47,731 nt of DNA from a virus, in the IMG/VR virus record IMGVR_UViG_3300042691_004758, positions 1 through 47,731 of that record; one strand, given 5' to 3'. The translations under genes and the position numbers were made by a program. Position 1 is the first letter of the stretch, and every line of letters begins with the position of its first letter. A model generated the notes under the pieces. That model was not told where the DNA came from. It saw only the letters and a list, made by a program, of their open reading frames with translations, and did no database searches. Positions 8,190 through 17,862 of this stretch are shown here, one piece after another.

Positions 8190-8617
8190 TGTACGATCTT
8201 ATAGACTCCGTTCTGTCTATGAAAATGGATGTATATAGACAATCAGACTTACAAGATCCAGACACTGGCGCCATAGTAAAACAGTGGAATTATTATAAAA
8301 CAATAGACTGTCATGCTAAAGGAATTATTAGCAATTCTGCCACAACAAGATCAAGCGACAAACAAATAATGTCTAATAAGTATTCTAACGAACAGGTAAT
8401 TCAGGTTAGAACATTAGAGCGAGTTCTTTTTAGAGAAAAGGTTACAAACGTAAGAAATAAAGATGGCCTAGTAATTTGGTCAGAAATTAATTTTCCAACA
8501 GAAACCCCAACCGTATTTGAAGTAATGGGATCAACTCCTATAACAGATCCGTTTGGCGAAGTCATTGCATGGAACACAACAATGAAGAGATCGGAGAACC
8601 AACAAATTGGACTCTAG
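8189..8617 (+). CDS. head closure / head-tail joining protein
   Basis: A 142-residue beta-rich protein beginning MYDLIDSVLSMKMDVYRQ and continuing DPDTGAIVKQW, resembling the start of SPP1 gp16-like head closure proteins, where a short helix is followed by strands describing a small barrel. These proteins plug the connector and receive the tail. Size and order between adaptor and tail terminator agree. Coupled to the adaptor by TAATG overlap and overlaps the next gene by 11 bases. Confidence 0.65.
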   Translation: MYDLIDSVLSMKMDVYRQSDLQDPDTGAIVKQWNYYKTIDCHAKGIISNSATTRSSDKQIMSNKYSNEQVIQVRTLERVLFREKVTNVRNKDGLVIWSEINFPTETPTVFEVMGSTPITDPFGEVIAWNTTMKRSENQQIGL

Positions 8618-9395
8618 TAGACTTCTTGTTCAAACAGCTAGCAGCTTAGAAAGACTAATGGTTGGCGGGTCAAGAGATGCCATGATGAAAGATAGTAATG
8701 TGGCTCAGATATCTGCTGCAATTTACTATCAGGCAAATGTTGTAGCTAAATTAAGTTCAAGCAAACAATTTAAAGATAAATTTAAATCCGTAATATTTTC
8801 TCAGATATTAAATGATTTTGGAAATTATGTAGATAGTCAGGCAAGAATGAAACCAAGATCTTTACACCATATGTATGAATGGAAAAAAGTTGGAGAGCCA
8901 GAAGCAAGACTATTTAATCTAAGAATGTTAGATGGAGAAGGAATTTCATTTAAGGTATCTTATGAGTATAAATTATCTCAATCATTCGTCCCAGCACCAG
9001 AAGGAAGAAGAAGACACGTATTTGCAAATAAAGCATCTGTGATGGAAGCTGGAATGCCCCTTAAAATTGCTCCACGCCATTCTGAGAGGCTAGTATTTGA
9101 TTCTAATGGTGAAACTATCTTTATGCCAAAAGGGGCCTCAGTGACCGTTCAGAGGCCTGGAGGAAGCAGTGTTAAAAATCAATTTACATTAAAGTATAGT
9201 ATATTTTTTAGAAGTCAATTAGTTAATCAATCTATTAAAGCATCTGGATTTCAAAAGATATTTAATTCTGCCCTGACAAAGGCCATGAAATTGCCAGCAC
9301 CAATAAAAAAGGTTCAGTATTCATTTGCCCCAAATACAATTAGATCAATGGCGGATGCATCAGTAGCACAGTCATTTGGAGGGTCAATGATATGA
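8607..9395 (+). CDS. neck or tail-completion hypothetical protein
   Basis: A 262-residue basic protein, start TTG with GGAGA about 9 bases upstream. It contains helices at both ends and a central beta region (GISFKVSYEYKLSQSF, then RHVFANKASVMEAG). The order closure, this gene, tail terminator matches the place of gp10-like neck or tail-joining proteins. No family motif was certain. Its last residues overlap the next start by 4 bases (ATGA), a sign of coupled translation. Confidence 0.6.
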   Translation: MDSSRLLVQTASSLERLMVGGSRDAMMKDSNVAQISAAIYYQANVVAKLSSSKQFKDKFKSVIFSQILNDFGNYVDSQARMKPRSLHHMYEWKKVGEPEARLFNLRMLDGEGISFKVSYEYKLSQSFVPAPEGRRRHVFANKASVMEAGMPLKIAPRHSERLVFDSNGETIFMPKGASVTVQRPGGSSVKNQFTLKYSIFFRSQLVNQSIKASGFQKIFNSALTKAMKLPAPIKKVQYSFAPNTIRSMADASVAQSFGGSMI

Positions 9396-9904
9396 CAGTT
9401 AATTATAAATTAGACGCAATGTTAGAACTAAGAAAGTTCCTATGGGGTAGATTGACCACATTAAATATATTTGATGACGAAGATTACTATAGCGATAACC
9501 TTGGAGAATCCATAATTCCAATACTTCCAGTTCAGCAAGCTCCAGAAATGAATCAGTTTTTAAGCGGAAAGAAACATATTGTATACGATAAAATAGGGTC
9601 TTCCTATGAGGACAACTGGATGGTTTGCTGTGAGCAAATATTATTTACAATATACTCAACAGACATATCAGAAATTAATGAAATTAGAAACTTTATGATG
9701 GATGAATTTAGAAGAATGGACGAGTCTGCCAGAGATATAAATAGATGGTCTGGGCTGTCAGATAAATTTAAATTTTATAGTATATTCATTGCAGACATAT
9801 CCCCTACAGAGCCTTCAGAAGAGCTTCAGGGTTTCTTCTCAACAGACGTTATTTTAGAGGTCAAATATTCAAGGATGGTTGATTCAGTAGGTAGATTTTC
9901 ATAA
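9392..9904 (+). CDS. tail terminator protein
   Basis: A 170-residue protein with the alpha-beta layout of siphovirus tail terminators: helix 1 (MLELRKFLWGRL), a strand containing IIPILPVQQAPE, a strand pair around EQILFTIYSTD, a helix (INEIRNFMMDEFRRMDESA) and a final strand TDVILEVKYSRM. The tail terminator caps the tail tube and joins it to the head. It is immediately before the major tail protein, the usual place. ATGA overlap with the upstream gene. Confidence 0.72.
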   Translation: MTVNYKLDAMLELRKFLWGRLTTLNIFDDEDYYSDNLGESIIPILPVQQAPEMNQFLSGKKHIVYDKIGSSYEDNWMVCCEQILFTIYSTDISEINEIRNFMMDEFRRMDESARDINRWSGLSDKFKFYSIFIADISPTEPSEELQGFFSTDVILEVKYSRMVDSVGRFS

Positions 9905-9924
9905 TTTGCCTTATAGCCTATTAT
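9896..9924 (+). promoter_or_regulatory. predicted promoter of the major tail protein
   Basis: TTTTCA, the same -35 hexamer as the promoter at 6738, is followed after 17 bases by TATTAT. It starts at the end of the tail terminator gene and gives a leader of about 70 bases before the major tail protein, whose start has a strong AGGAGG. Confidence 0.45.
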
Positions 9925-10003
9925 GGCTTAAAATTGGACTAAGAGGAAAAGAGCCTAGCCAGCCAAACAAAATTTTTAGAAACCACAGGAGGTGGAAATA
10001 AAC

Positions 10004-10702
10004 ATGGCAATTCAAAATACAGGTAATGCCCGCAATATTCTTGTAGGCGCATCACCACTATTCTTATCAAATGCTGATATTACAGAAACTTGGTATACTG
10101 AAGATGCAGAACCAGGCGATGGTCGTAATACGGCAGCCGTTAAGGTTCCAGCATTTAACGCAAATGCATCATATACAACAACATTAAATAATATTGATGT
10201 AGAAGCTGCAACAACAGCTGAGACATTTGCATACCGTAACGTAGGTTATACAAATAACGGTCTTCAGATCACATATAACCCAACATACGATTCAGTAACA
10301 GTAGATCAGTTGCTAGATACAGCTAAGCTGTTCAAGTCTGCGATGGAAGTTATGATCGCAACAGAAATGTCAGAAGGTACACTAGAAAATATTCTAGTTG
10401 TTTTCGGACAGAAGTCAGATACTCTAAGCGGTTCAACACTTGGACTTGAGGCAGGTGCACTTGGTGCAGCTCCTACAGAGCGTCAGCTAATTGCTGTTGG
10501 ACAAGCTCCAACAACTTCAGCAACTCCAAATACAGAGCGTGTATATTATGCACGTCGTGTTTTGTCAGTGCAACAGTCACAGTTTTCTTTGGCACGAAGC
10601 ACACCAACTACATTCCCAGTAACCTTCCGTCTTTTGCCTTCAGGTAGCTCAAGCTACGTTGGCTCAGAATACGGTAAGATTATTGACCGTGTAATAGCGT
10701 AA
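10004..10702 (+). CDS. major tail (tube) protein
   Basis: A 232-residue protein from the ATG at 10004. AGGAGG at 9988-9993 fits this start; an in-frame GTG at 9992 overlaps the ribosome site itself and is rejected. The protein opens with NTGNARNILVGASPLFLS and continues beta-rich (ASYTTTLNNIDVEAAT, LQITYNPTYDSVTVDQLLD), the pattern of actinophage-like tube proteins. It polymerises into the tail tube. Like the capsid gene it has its own strong ribosome site, more C-ending codons and a downstream terminator, all signs of high expression. Confidence 0.85.
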   Translation: MAIQNTGNARNILVGASPLFLSNADITETWYTEDAEPGDGRNTAAVKVPAFNANASYTTTLNNIDVEAATTAETFAYRNVGYTNNGLQITYNPTYDSVTVDQLLDTAKLFKSAMEVMIATEMSEGTLENILVVFGQKSDTLSGSTLGLEAGALGAAPTERQLIAVGQAPTTSATPNTERVYYARRVLSVQQSQFSLARSTPTTFPVTFRLLPSGSSSYVGSEYGKIIDRVIA

Positions 10703-10724
10703 TAATTTAATTAAATTATTAACA

Positions 10725-10748
10725 GGAACCCCCAGAAATGGGGGTTTT
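10725..10748 (+). terminator. intrinsic terminator after major tail protein
   Basis: AACCCCC and GGGGGTT form a 7-bp stem with a 6-base loop, followed by T residues (GGGGGTTTTC). It ends the major tail transcript. Confidence 0.85.
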
Positions 10749-10752
10749 CTGC

Positions 10753-10781
10753 TTGTATTATTAAATCAAGTTTAGTATAAT
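10753..10781 (+). promoter_or_regulatory. sigma70-type promoter of the chaperone/tape-measure operon
   Basis: TTGTAT, 17-base spacer, perfect TATAAT at 10776-10781, immediately after the terminator. The start of the next gene is 26 bases further, with AAGGAGG before it. Confidence 0.75.
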
Positions 10782-10807
10782 GATTAAGACTATCCAAGGA
10801 GGATAAA

Positions 10808-11146
10808 TTGGCTACAACAGTATACGACGTAGAAGAGATCACCTTACAGAATGGTGATAAGGTTAAATTAAAGCCCTTAACAATTAAGGCTCTAAGAAAA
10901 TTTATGGCAGCAATTGCTAAAACAGCAACATCTCAAACAGAAGATGAAACACTAACTATATTAATTGAGGCATGTGCGGTTGCGATTGAGTCACAACTAC
11001 CAGAACTAGCTGCAGACATGGATAAGCTTGAAGGTGCATTAGATATGCCAACCATCAATCGTATTCTTGAAGTCTGCGGAGGAATTAAGCTTGACGACCC
11101 AAACCTGGGAGCGGCAGCAGTTCTAGCTGGTCAGAACTCGATCTAG
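10808..11146 (+). CDS. tail assembly chaperone, short product (gpG-like)
   Basis: A 112-residue acidic protein with TTG start and strong AAGGAGG. It begins with a strand hairpin (EEITLQNGDKVKLKPLTIKALRKFM) and is then helical, typical of gpG-like chaperones that bind the tape measure during tail assembly. It lies between the tube and the tape measure genes. Near its end the heptamer C CCA AAC (11098-11104) is in the correct frame for -1 slippage into the following frame, so most ribosomes stop at 11146 and a fraction make the longer product. Confidence 0.87.
   Translation: MATTVYDVEEITLQNGDKVKLKPLTIKALRKFMAAIAKTATSQTEDETLTILIEACAVAIESQLPELAADMDKLEGALDMPTINRILEVCGGIKLDDPNLGAAAVLAGQNSI
11098..11104 (+). 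promoter_or_regulatory. -1 ribosomal frameshift slippery site C CCA AAC
   Basis: Read in the gpG frame, this is a canonical X XXY YYZ heptamer. The -1 frame is open only from 11095 (a TGA lies at 11092-11094), so the site is within the short window where a shift can work. After the shift the protein continues PGSGSSSSW into the gpT frame. Confidence 0.85.
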
Positions 11147-11466
11147 CCGCTTTATTGGGGGAAGTTTTTCTTTTAGGTAATTGGAAAAATTACGACGAAC
11201 TAGAAGACAATCTTTCAATGCCAGAACTTATACAAACTTTTAAGTCTATGCAAAAAACTGAAGAAGAGAAAAGAAAATTTCTAGCATCTCTTCAGGGCAT
11301 AAACTTAAATGAAGAAACAAAAGAAGAAGGTCCTACCTTCGACGATATCAAGAAAAGGGCTCTTGGAATAAATACGTCACAAGATGATGTTGTTTCATTA
11401 CAAGGTCCATATGCAGCAGAAGCTGGATTTGGTATTGGAGCAGGATTAGGATACTCTAAGGAGTAA
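11104..11466 (+). CDS. tail assembly chaperone extension (gpT part of gpGT fusion)
   Basis: This is the -1 frame after the slippery heptamer. It adds 120 residues to the first 99 of gpG, for a fusion of about 219. A Gly/Ser linker (PGSGSSSSW) leads into SELDLAALLGEVFLLGNWKNYDELE, a helical region with TEEEKRKFLASL, and a Gly/Ala-rich end. A TTG at 11155 could be read as a start, but there is no good ribosome site, so frameshifting is the better explanation. In lambda-like phages gpGT links tape measure and tube subunits; the fusion is needed at a low fixed ratio. Confidence 0.82.
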   Translation, partial: PGSGSSSSWSELDLAALLGEVFLLGNWKNYDELEDNLSMPELIQTFKSMQKTEEEKRKFLASLQGINLNEETKEEGPTFDDIKKRALGINTSQDDVVSLQGPYAAEAGFGIGAGLGYSKE

Positions 11467-11475
11467 TATAGCTAA

Positions 11476-14400
11476 ATGGCTGATGAACAAATAGTCACGA
11501 ATATAGTCGCAACTTCGGACTTTTCAAATCTTATTACAGATCTTAATAAGGTTTCTTCAGCGTTAAGTAAATTACAAGATAAGTTACAAGCAACAAATAA
11601 GACATTAGCCGCACAAGTTGCGGTCATGAATAGATCCTTTGCAGATACGCTTAGAAGTACTGGTCAATTTTCTACACATTTTGTTAGCTTAACTTCTGAT
11701 GTAGATAAGTTTGGACAACAATTAGACAGAGGCCAGATGAAGCTTGGCCAGTTCTTCAGGGTATATGCACAGCATGCCAAAACAAACGGCGGATTAATAA
11801 GAGATTTAGCTAAACAACAAGTACAAATGCAGAACGCAGTACTACAACCACTTGGCAGAAATGCTGAAGGTTTAATGCAGTACAATGTTCATATTCCAAG
11901 AGGCATTGATTTAATTAAGAATAAGACTGCAATTGCAAGACAAGAATTGCAAATTATGAACAAGGTTGTTCAAGAAGGCGCTAATCAATTAATTAACTGG
12001 GGTAAAAATACTCAGTGGGCTGGACGTCAATTAACTGTAGGTTTAACTGTTCCAATGGCGGCATTTGGAAAAGCATCAGCAGATGCATTTAGAACAGCTG
12101 ATGAACAATTAGTTCGTTTAACAAAGGTTTATGGCGGTATATCACAAACATCAAGTGCAGAATTATTAAAAGTTAGAAAAGATGTAATAGCAACAGCACG
12201 TGAAATTTCAAAATCAATGGGATCTAGTTTTACAGAGACTATTGGTTTAGCAGCAGATATTGCAGCAACTGGAAAAACTGGAAATGAATTATTAAAGTCA
12301 GTTCAAGAAACAACACGTTTAGCAGTTCTTGGTGAAGTAGATAGACAAGAAGCAATGAAGGCTACCCTGGCAATTCAAACTGCTTTTAAATCTAATACCG
12401 AAGAATTAACCGCATCTATCAACTTCCTTAACGCAGTTGAAAACCAAACATCAACAACACTAAACGATCTAGTTGAAGCTATTCCAAAAGCTGGACCAAT
12501 TGTTAAAGGTCTTGGCGGAGACGTAAAAGACTTAGCTCTTTATTTAACAGCTATGCGTGAAGGTGGCATATCTGCATCAGAAGGTGCTAACGCATTAAAG
12601 TCAGCATTAGCTTCTTTAATTAATCCAACAAATGTTGCCCTTGATAAATTTGCAGGATTTGGTATTAACTTAAAAGATATAGTTCAAAAAAATGCTGGTG
12701 ACACAACAGCAACAATATTAGAGCTTCAGGCAGCGCTTGATACATTAAACCCATTACAAAAACAACAGGCTTTAGAACAACTATTTGGTAAGTTCCAGTT
12801 TGCTCGTATGAATGCTTTGTTTGAAAACCTTGGAAGACAGGGAAGTCAGACGCTTGCGGTATTAGATTTAATGAAGGCAAGTAGTCAAGATTTAGCAAAC
12901 TTAGCAGGTCGAGAATTAGCACAAGTAACTGAGTCTGCTTCTGGTAGATATCGTAGAGCATTAGAAGGACTCAAGGCAGACCTTGCTGCAGTAGGAGATC
13001 AATTCTTAAATATCAATACACATCTTATTAATTTTATAGATGGAATCTTAAAGTTTGTTCAAAAACTTCCAGATCCAATAAAGAAAATTCTTGGAGTATT
13101 GGGTATGTTTACAGCAGCAGCTGGACCAATTATTATGTTAACTGGTGTTCTAGGAAACTTCTTTGGATATATTATCAAGGGTGTATCTCACATGAGAGCA
13201 CTATTCAAAGGCGGAGAAGGATGGAAGTTATTAACTCCAGAAATTTTAGCAGCACAAAGAGCTGGAGATTTAGTAGAACAAACATTTTATAGTGATGCTA
13301 AAGCAGCCGCAGTATTAAAACAAGCAATTGCTGGACTGTCTGGAGAATTTACAGTACTCCAGCAAAAAGCTAATTCAGCTGCAATTGCAGTAAACCCAGG
13401 AATATCTACAATTGCTGGAAATGTTGTTATGGCTGGCGGAGGACCAAGAGTTGTAAATCCAGCACACCCATTAGTTGGAGCTCCAGGAACTAGAGCGGCA
13501 GCGCATCATATTCCAAGATCTATAATGAATGAAAGAGAAAGACTTTCACAAACAATCCATTCATTTACTCCAGCCCCAATTCCATTAAATCAAAAAATTG
13601 GTGCCGTTCCACAAATATTTACAGAAGGCGACCTTCCAAGAATTGAAGGACTAACAACATCTAGAGGAGCATCTACAGGTATAGTTGCAGGCGAAGCAGC
13701 TAAATGGCATGCAATGCTAGGATCACTTGCTATGTTAACAAAATCTGAAGTTGCAGCTCTTAAAAAAGAAATTGCTACAACTGGCACCTTTAGTACAGAA
13801 ATTAATACAACATTCAGTTCATTATTGCCACATATGACAAAATTAACAAGCAATGCTGCAGCACAGTCAGCTGCAATTGTTGCTGAATTACAAGCTGGTA
13901 AAATTACTGTAGAAGCTGCAAAAGCAAGAATTATTGCAGTAAATGCTCAACTTGAAACAATGATGGCTCAAACAACAACACAAGTTGCAGCAGATTTAGG
14001 AAGAACTGTAAATTTAACACAAGTTCCATTAATAGATCAACCAGTTGTTAGCTCAAAGGGCAAAGCTAACATAAAAGAATTATTTAGAGCCAAACGTCCA
14101 TCCGCAAGGATTCTTGATACTATTGCTAGGGTTTTGGGAGTAAGAACATTTGGTGGAGGCTATTCTACAGAAACAACAATACCTAAAAAGATGGCAACTG
14201 GAGGTATTGTTCCAGGAGTTGGAAACTCTGATACTTATCCAACAACTCTTCCAGAAGGTGCATTTGTTGTAAACAAACAAGCTACCGCACAAAATATGGA
14301 CATCATTGCACCAATGCTTGGAATGAATATGGGCGGACAGGTTCCAGTAATGCTAACACCTGGTGAGGCAGTAATTGATCCTCAAACAGCTAATGCCAAT

Positions 14401-17400
14401 TTAGGAACACTTTATGCCATTAATGGTCCAGGAGCACAGGGATCTGGATACAACATGGGTGGATACGTATCAGCAAAAATAGCAAACTCAATTCTTAGCG
14501 CATTCAAAATTTCATCAAGATCTACAAAGTCAGCAAGACTTCTTGGTAACTGGGGAATGCTTTTACCAAAAGGCATCAACAGTGGACTTGCTGGCAACAA
14601 GAGCGTAAAAGGCTCAGAGCTAATAAAATACACACAAGATCCTTCTAGACAAACATCCGTTGGAGAATTTTTAGCTCACGTAGGAGTTCCTGCAAAAGAA
14701 ATTAAAAGAATTCAGTCTAACGTAGCTAAAAAAATTACAGAATCAATAGACCCAAGAGATTCTTATAACGATGCAATGTTAGGTCAAGTATCATTTTCTG
14801 TTATAGATAAAGAAATCAGAGCTCTTGAAAGCAGACTCCCAGGAATATCTTTAGCATATCAAAAAGATAGAATGACTCCTGGAAGAAGAGATACAAGAAA
14901 AACTCCTAGAGTTGGAGAAACACAGGCAGAAGCAGATAGAAGAGGTGGAGGAAGTCCTACAGGACTAAGGGCTCCAGGCGGAAGAAAAAGTGGATACAAG
15001 ACTGGAACAGGTGGAGAGGCTTTTGCCCATTTTACAGATAGAGAATTTGAACAAAACCTAGGCTTAATTGGACAATCAATGGGCCATATGGTTGGAAGTC
15101 ACAACACTGCAGTTGGCGGTATAAACCCAAAGCAATATTCAATGCCCTCACATGGTAGAAAAGCATTTCTTGGAATGCCATTACGAAAATTAGCAAATGG
15201 ATGGTCAAACCCAAGGTATATTGGACGAGATCCACAAAGCGAAGCTTTAAAGAAAAAATGGAGAATGGGATACAACTCTGGTGGATTAGTCGGCGGATTA
15301 ATTCCAGCACGTAGACAATATAATGCAGGTGGACTTATCGCATCATCTTTAATGGGACTGCTTGGATACCAAGGAGGTTCTGCGATAGGATCTAAGTTTG
15401 GCGGAGAAACTGGATCTTATGTAGGTGGAATGCTGGGCTCAATGGCTCCAATGATGATGATGGGCGGAATGGGAAGAGGCTTAGGAAGAGGCTCAGAAGA
15501 AGCATACGGATTCTATGGTAATAAACTAGATAAGTCGGTAGTAGGTAACACTAGATTTGCAGCATCATTAGCAAATACAGCAGCACAAGGATCTAAAGTT
15601 TCAAAGGTATTAATGACTCTTGTCGGCGGACTAACAAAAACAAATTTAGTTTTGGCTGGAGTTACATCAGCAGCAGTAATAGGATATAAGCAATGGCAAA
15701 AACATCAGGAAAGTCTTAGACTTAATGCTTTAAGTTATGGAATGACTGCTGAAGCAGCACAAAAAGCTGGTCTTCAATTTACAGACTATAATGCTAAAAT
15801 AAAAGATTCAATTAATAATATAAAGGCTGTTACAGAAAGAAATAAACTTCTTTATGAAAGCATGGCAAGTGCTGGCAAGCCTATAAAGATGACTATTGAA
15901 GAATACAAGAAGCTTAGAAAAGAAGTTAAGTCTACAATGTCTGACTACGTAAAGGCAATTAATGATGCTGAAAGCGGAGATCTTGCTTCTATGGCAGAAA
16001 GATTAAAGACTCAATTTATTGCTGCAGGTATGTCTGCAGATGAAGCTGCTAAAAAGATTTATATAGCATTTACATTATCAAATAAGGCAGTATCAGCAGC
16101 AGCATCAACAGTTGGAAACCTTAATTTTAATAAAATAATTGACGCTCAAACTGCAGTAACAAATGCAATGCAATCATTTAATAAAGCTACTCAATTTGAA
16201 AATGCTAAAACTCAGGCTCAAGCATTTAACACTGCATTAACTGCTGTAGATGCAAGCTTACAAGAAATTGTATCTAATAGCGAAAAGAAAGCTAAGGCGG
16301 ATAAGACTGGAAAAACAGAAGTTATTGGTAGATATGCAGCTGAAAAACAAATGATGGATCAGATTAATTCTAGTGTTAAGGGACAAAAGAAACTTACAAC
16401 AGAATTAATAAATGAGCTAGCCAAACAAAATCCACTCATAAGAGATTTTGCTACAGAACAAGATACAGTATTAAGTTTATGGACAAAGATGCGTCTTGCT
16501 GCACAAGGATACACTGGAGATCTATCAATGGGTGCTCGTGAGATGGCAGCATTCTACACTATGTATAACCGCATAGCTTCTACTGTAGAAAAAGAAAATA
16601 GAGATGGAGCATTAAAATCTCAATACGTTGAGATGAATAGATTGCAGGAAGCAATTAAAAAAGCAACAGCAGCGGCTCAAGGACAAACCGTAAAACAACA
16701 AATTGATTCAAAGAAAGCTATTGAAGCAATTGATGCTAGAATTGCAAAAATTAAAGAAGAGGCAGATGCAAGAAGAAAAGCATTGTCTCAACAACAACAA
16801 GATGAAGATGTATTAACACAAATAAAAAAGAAACAATTAGAATATCAAGAAGCATTATCTTCTGGAGATATGTCAAGAGCTGCACAAGCACAACTTGATA
16901 TTCAATCATTAAATAGACAACAACAAGTAACTCAAGCAACAAGAGCTATTGATGAAAAAGAAGCTTTAGATATTAAAAAACTTCAAGCTCAAAGAGATGC
17001 TCTTTCAAAGAAAACCGAAGATCTTGCAAATAAATCTGCTTTAGCAGCAAAATCTTTATCGTCTCTCACAGGAGAACTTAATGCTTTAATTGGCAAGGTT
17101 GAGGCATATAACTCAGCAATTACAAACTATAAAGCTAAGCAGGATGCTGGAGAAAAAATTACTGGAGGAGATGCAGCAGCAGTAGTTAGTGGAGCAAAAG
17201 CATTAGGCGTTCCACTTCCAGAAGGAACAAAAACATACGTTGAAATTCCAGGGCGCAGAGGAAGACCGTCGTATAGAGATAAAACACCACTTGAACTTGC
17301 AAAAGATTATCTGCCAACTACTTTAGATAAATCATTACAAGCAGATAAGGTTTATATTACAGCTAAAGAAATTGTTCAAGCAGGTGGAGCTCAAAAATCA

Positions 17401-17862
17401 CAAGGAATTTCCGTAACTCAAAGAGCTGGTTCACGAGGGTATATGGATTACCAAACATCAACTAAGTCATTAATGGATGAAGGAATTAAACTTGTACCTG
17501 GAACAACATTTGTAGATAGCACTGGTAAAAGATATAAAATTCTTGGAAATCCTAGTAGATCTGGTTCTATTCAAGTAACCCCATTTGCAATGGGCGGAAT
17601 GGTTACAAGTAAGCCAATGAGCATGCCAAGAGTTAATAGAATGGGAATGGGCGGACCAGTAATCAATTCAGTTCCTAGATATGGAAATGGTGGATCAGTA
17701 TATGCTTCTAGATCTTCATCATCTTCATCTTCAGTTACTATTAATACATTATCAATTGAATTTCCAAATAGTCCAGCAAACGCTAAAGAGTTTTACGCAC
17801 AAATTAAAGAAATTGCAAGACAAGAAGGAACTAAGGTCTTGTCTGGAGGGAAATCAGCATAA
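11476..17862 (+). CDS. tail tape measure protein
   Basis: A 2128-residue protein, by far the longest gene, after the chaperones. It has an N-terminal coiled coil (residues 15-60), a TP901-type helical core about 150-530, a hydrophobic membrane-like segment near 538-570 (LGMFTAAAGPIIMLTGVLG), two Gly-rich motifs near 905 and 952 (GGIVPGVGNSDTYP and VMLTPGEAVIDP) common in tape measures, further hydrophobic Gly/Met-rich segments near 1295-1340 and 1380-1405, and coiled coils from about 1600 to 1880. It sets tail length and is released into the host envelope during DNA entry. Stop overlaps the next start (TAATG). A non-repetitive basic region at about 985-1270 is unusual. Confidence 0.93.
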   Translation: MADEQIVTNIVATSDFSNLITDLNKVSSALSKLQDKLQATNKTLAAQVAVMNRSFADTLRSTGQFSTHFVSLTSDVDKFGQQLDRGQMKLGQFFRVYAQHAKTNGGLIRDLAKQQVQMQNAVLQPLGRNAEGLMQYNVHIPRGIDLIKNKTAIARQELQIMNKVVQEGANQLINWGKNTQWAGRQLTVGLTVPMAAFGKASADAFRTADEQLVRLTKVYGGISQTSSAELLKVRKDVIATAREISKSMGSSFTETIGLAADIAATGKTGNELLKSVQETTRLAVLGEVDRQEAMKATLAIQTAFKSNTEELTASINFLNAVENQTSTTLNDLVEAIPKAGPIVKGLGGDVKDLALYLTAMREGGISASEGANALKSALASLINPTNVALDKFAGFGINLKDIVQKNAGDTTATILELQAALDTLNPLQKQQALEQLFGKFQFARMNALFENLGRQGSQTLAVLDLMKASSQDLANLAGRELAQVTESASGRYRRALEGLKADLAAVGDQFLNINTHLINFIDGILKFVQKLPDPIKKILGVLGMFTAAAGPIIMLTGVLGNFFGYIIKGVSHMRALFKGGEGWKLLTPEILAAQRAGDLVEQTFYSDAKAAAVLKQAIAGLSGEFTVLQQKANSAAIAVNPGISTIAGNVVMAGGGPRVVNPAHPLVGAPGTRAAAHHIPRSIMNERERLSQTIHSFTPAPIPLNQKIGAVPQIFTEGDLPRIEGLTTSRGASTGIVAGEAAKWHAMLGSLAMLTKSEVAALKKEIATTGTFSTEINTTFSSLLPHMTKLTSNAAAQSAAIVAELQAGKITVEAAKARIIAVNAQLETMMAQTTTQVAADLGRTVNLTQVPLIDQPVVSSKGKANIKELFRAKRPSARILDTIARVLGVRTFGGGYSTETTIPKKMATGGIVPGVGNSDTYPTTLPEGAFVVNKQATAQNMDIIAPMLGMNMGGQVPVMLTPGEAVIDPQTANANLGTLYAINGPGAQGSGYNMGGYVSAKIANSILSAFKISSRSTKSARLLGNWGMLLPKGINSGLAGNKSVKGSELIKYTQDPSRQTSVGEFLAHVGVPAKEIKRIQSNVAKKITESIDPRDSYNDAMLGQVSFSVIDKEIRALESRLPGISLAYQKDRMTPGRRDTRKTPRVGETQAEADRRGGGSPTGLRAPGGRKSGYKTGTGGEAFAHFTDREFEQNLGLIGQSMGHMVGSHNTAVGGINPKQYSMPSHGRKAFLGMPLRKLANGWSNPRYIGRDPQSEALKKKWRMGYNSGGLVGGLIPARRQYNAGGLIASSLMGLLGYQGGSAIGSKFGGETGSYVGGMLGSMAPMMMMGGMGRGLGRGSEEAYGFYGNKLDKSVVGNTRFAASLANTAAQGSKVSKVLMTLVGGLTKTNLVLAGVTSAAVIGYKQWQKHQESLRLNALSYGMTAEAAQKAGLQFTDYNAKIKDSINNIKAVTERNKLLYESMASAGKPIKMTIEEYKKLRKEVKSTMSDYVKAINDAESGDLASMAERLKTQFIAAGMSADEAAKKIYIAFTLSNKAVSAAASTVGNLNFNKIIDAQTAVTNAMQSFNKATQFENAKTQAQAFNTALTAVDASLQEIVSNSEKKAKADKTGKTEVIGRYAAEKQMMDQINSSVKGQKKLTTELINELAKQNPLIRDFATEQDTVLSLWTKMRLAAQGYTGDLSMGAREMAAFYTMYNRIASTVEKENRDGALKSQYVEMNRLQEAIKKATAAAQGQTVKQQIDSKKAIEAIDARIAKIKEEADARRKALSQQQQDEDVLTQIKKKQLEYQEALSSGDMSRAAQAQLDIQSLNRQQQVTQATRAIDEKEALDIKKLQAQRDALSKKTEDLANKSALAAKSLSSLTGELNALIGKVEAYNSAITNYKAKQDAGEKITGGDAAAVVSGAKALGVPLPEGTKTYVEIPGRRGRPSYRDKTPLELAKDYLPTTLDKSLQADKVYITAKEIVQAGGAQKSQGISVTQRAGSRGYMDYQTSTKSLMDEGIKLVPGTTFVDSTGKRYKILGNPSRSGSIQVTPFAMGGMVTSKPMSMPRVNRMGMGGPVINSVPRYGNGGSVYASRSSSSSSSVTINTLSIEFPNSPANAKEFYAQIKEIARQEGTKVLSGGKSA

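Noticed and set aside
9992-10003. GTG start for the major tail protein
   Set aside because: It overlaps the AGGAGG ribosome site that serves the ATG at 10004.
11155-11466. Independent gene starting at TTG 11155
   Set aside because: There is no ribosome site, and the frame is open upstream into a canonical slippery heptamer, so frameshift fusion is preferred.
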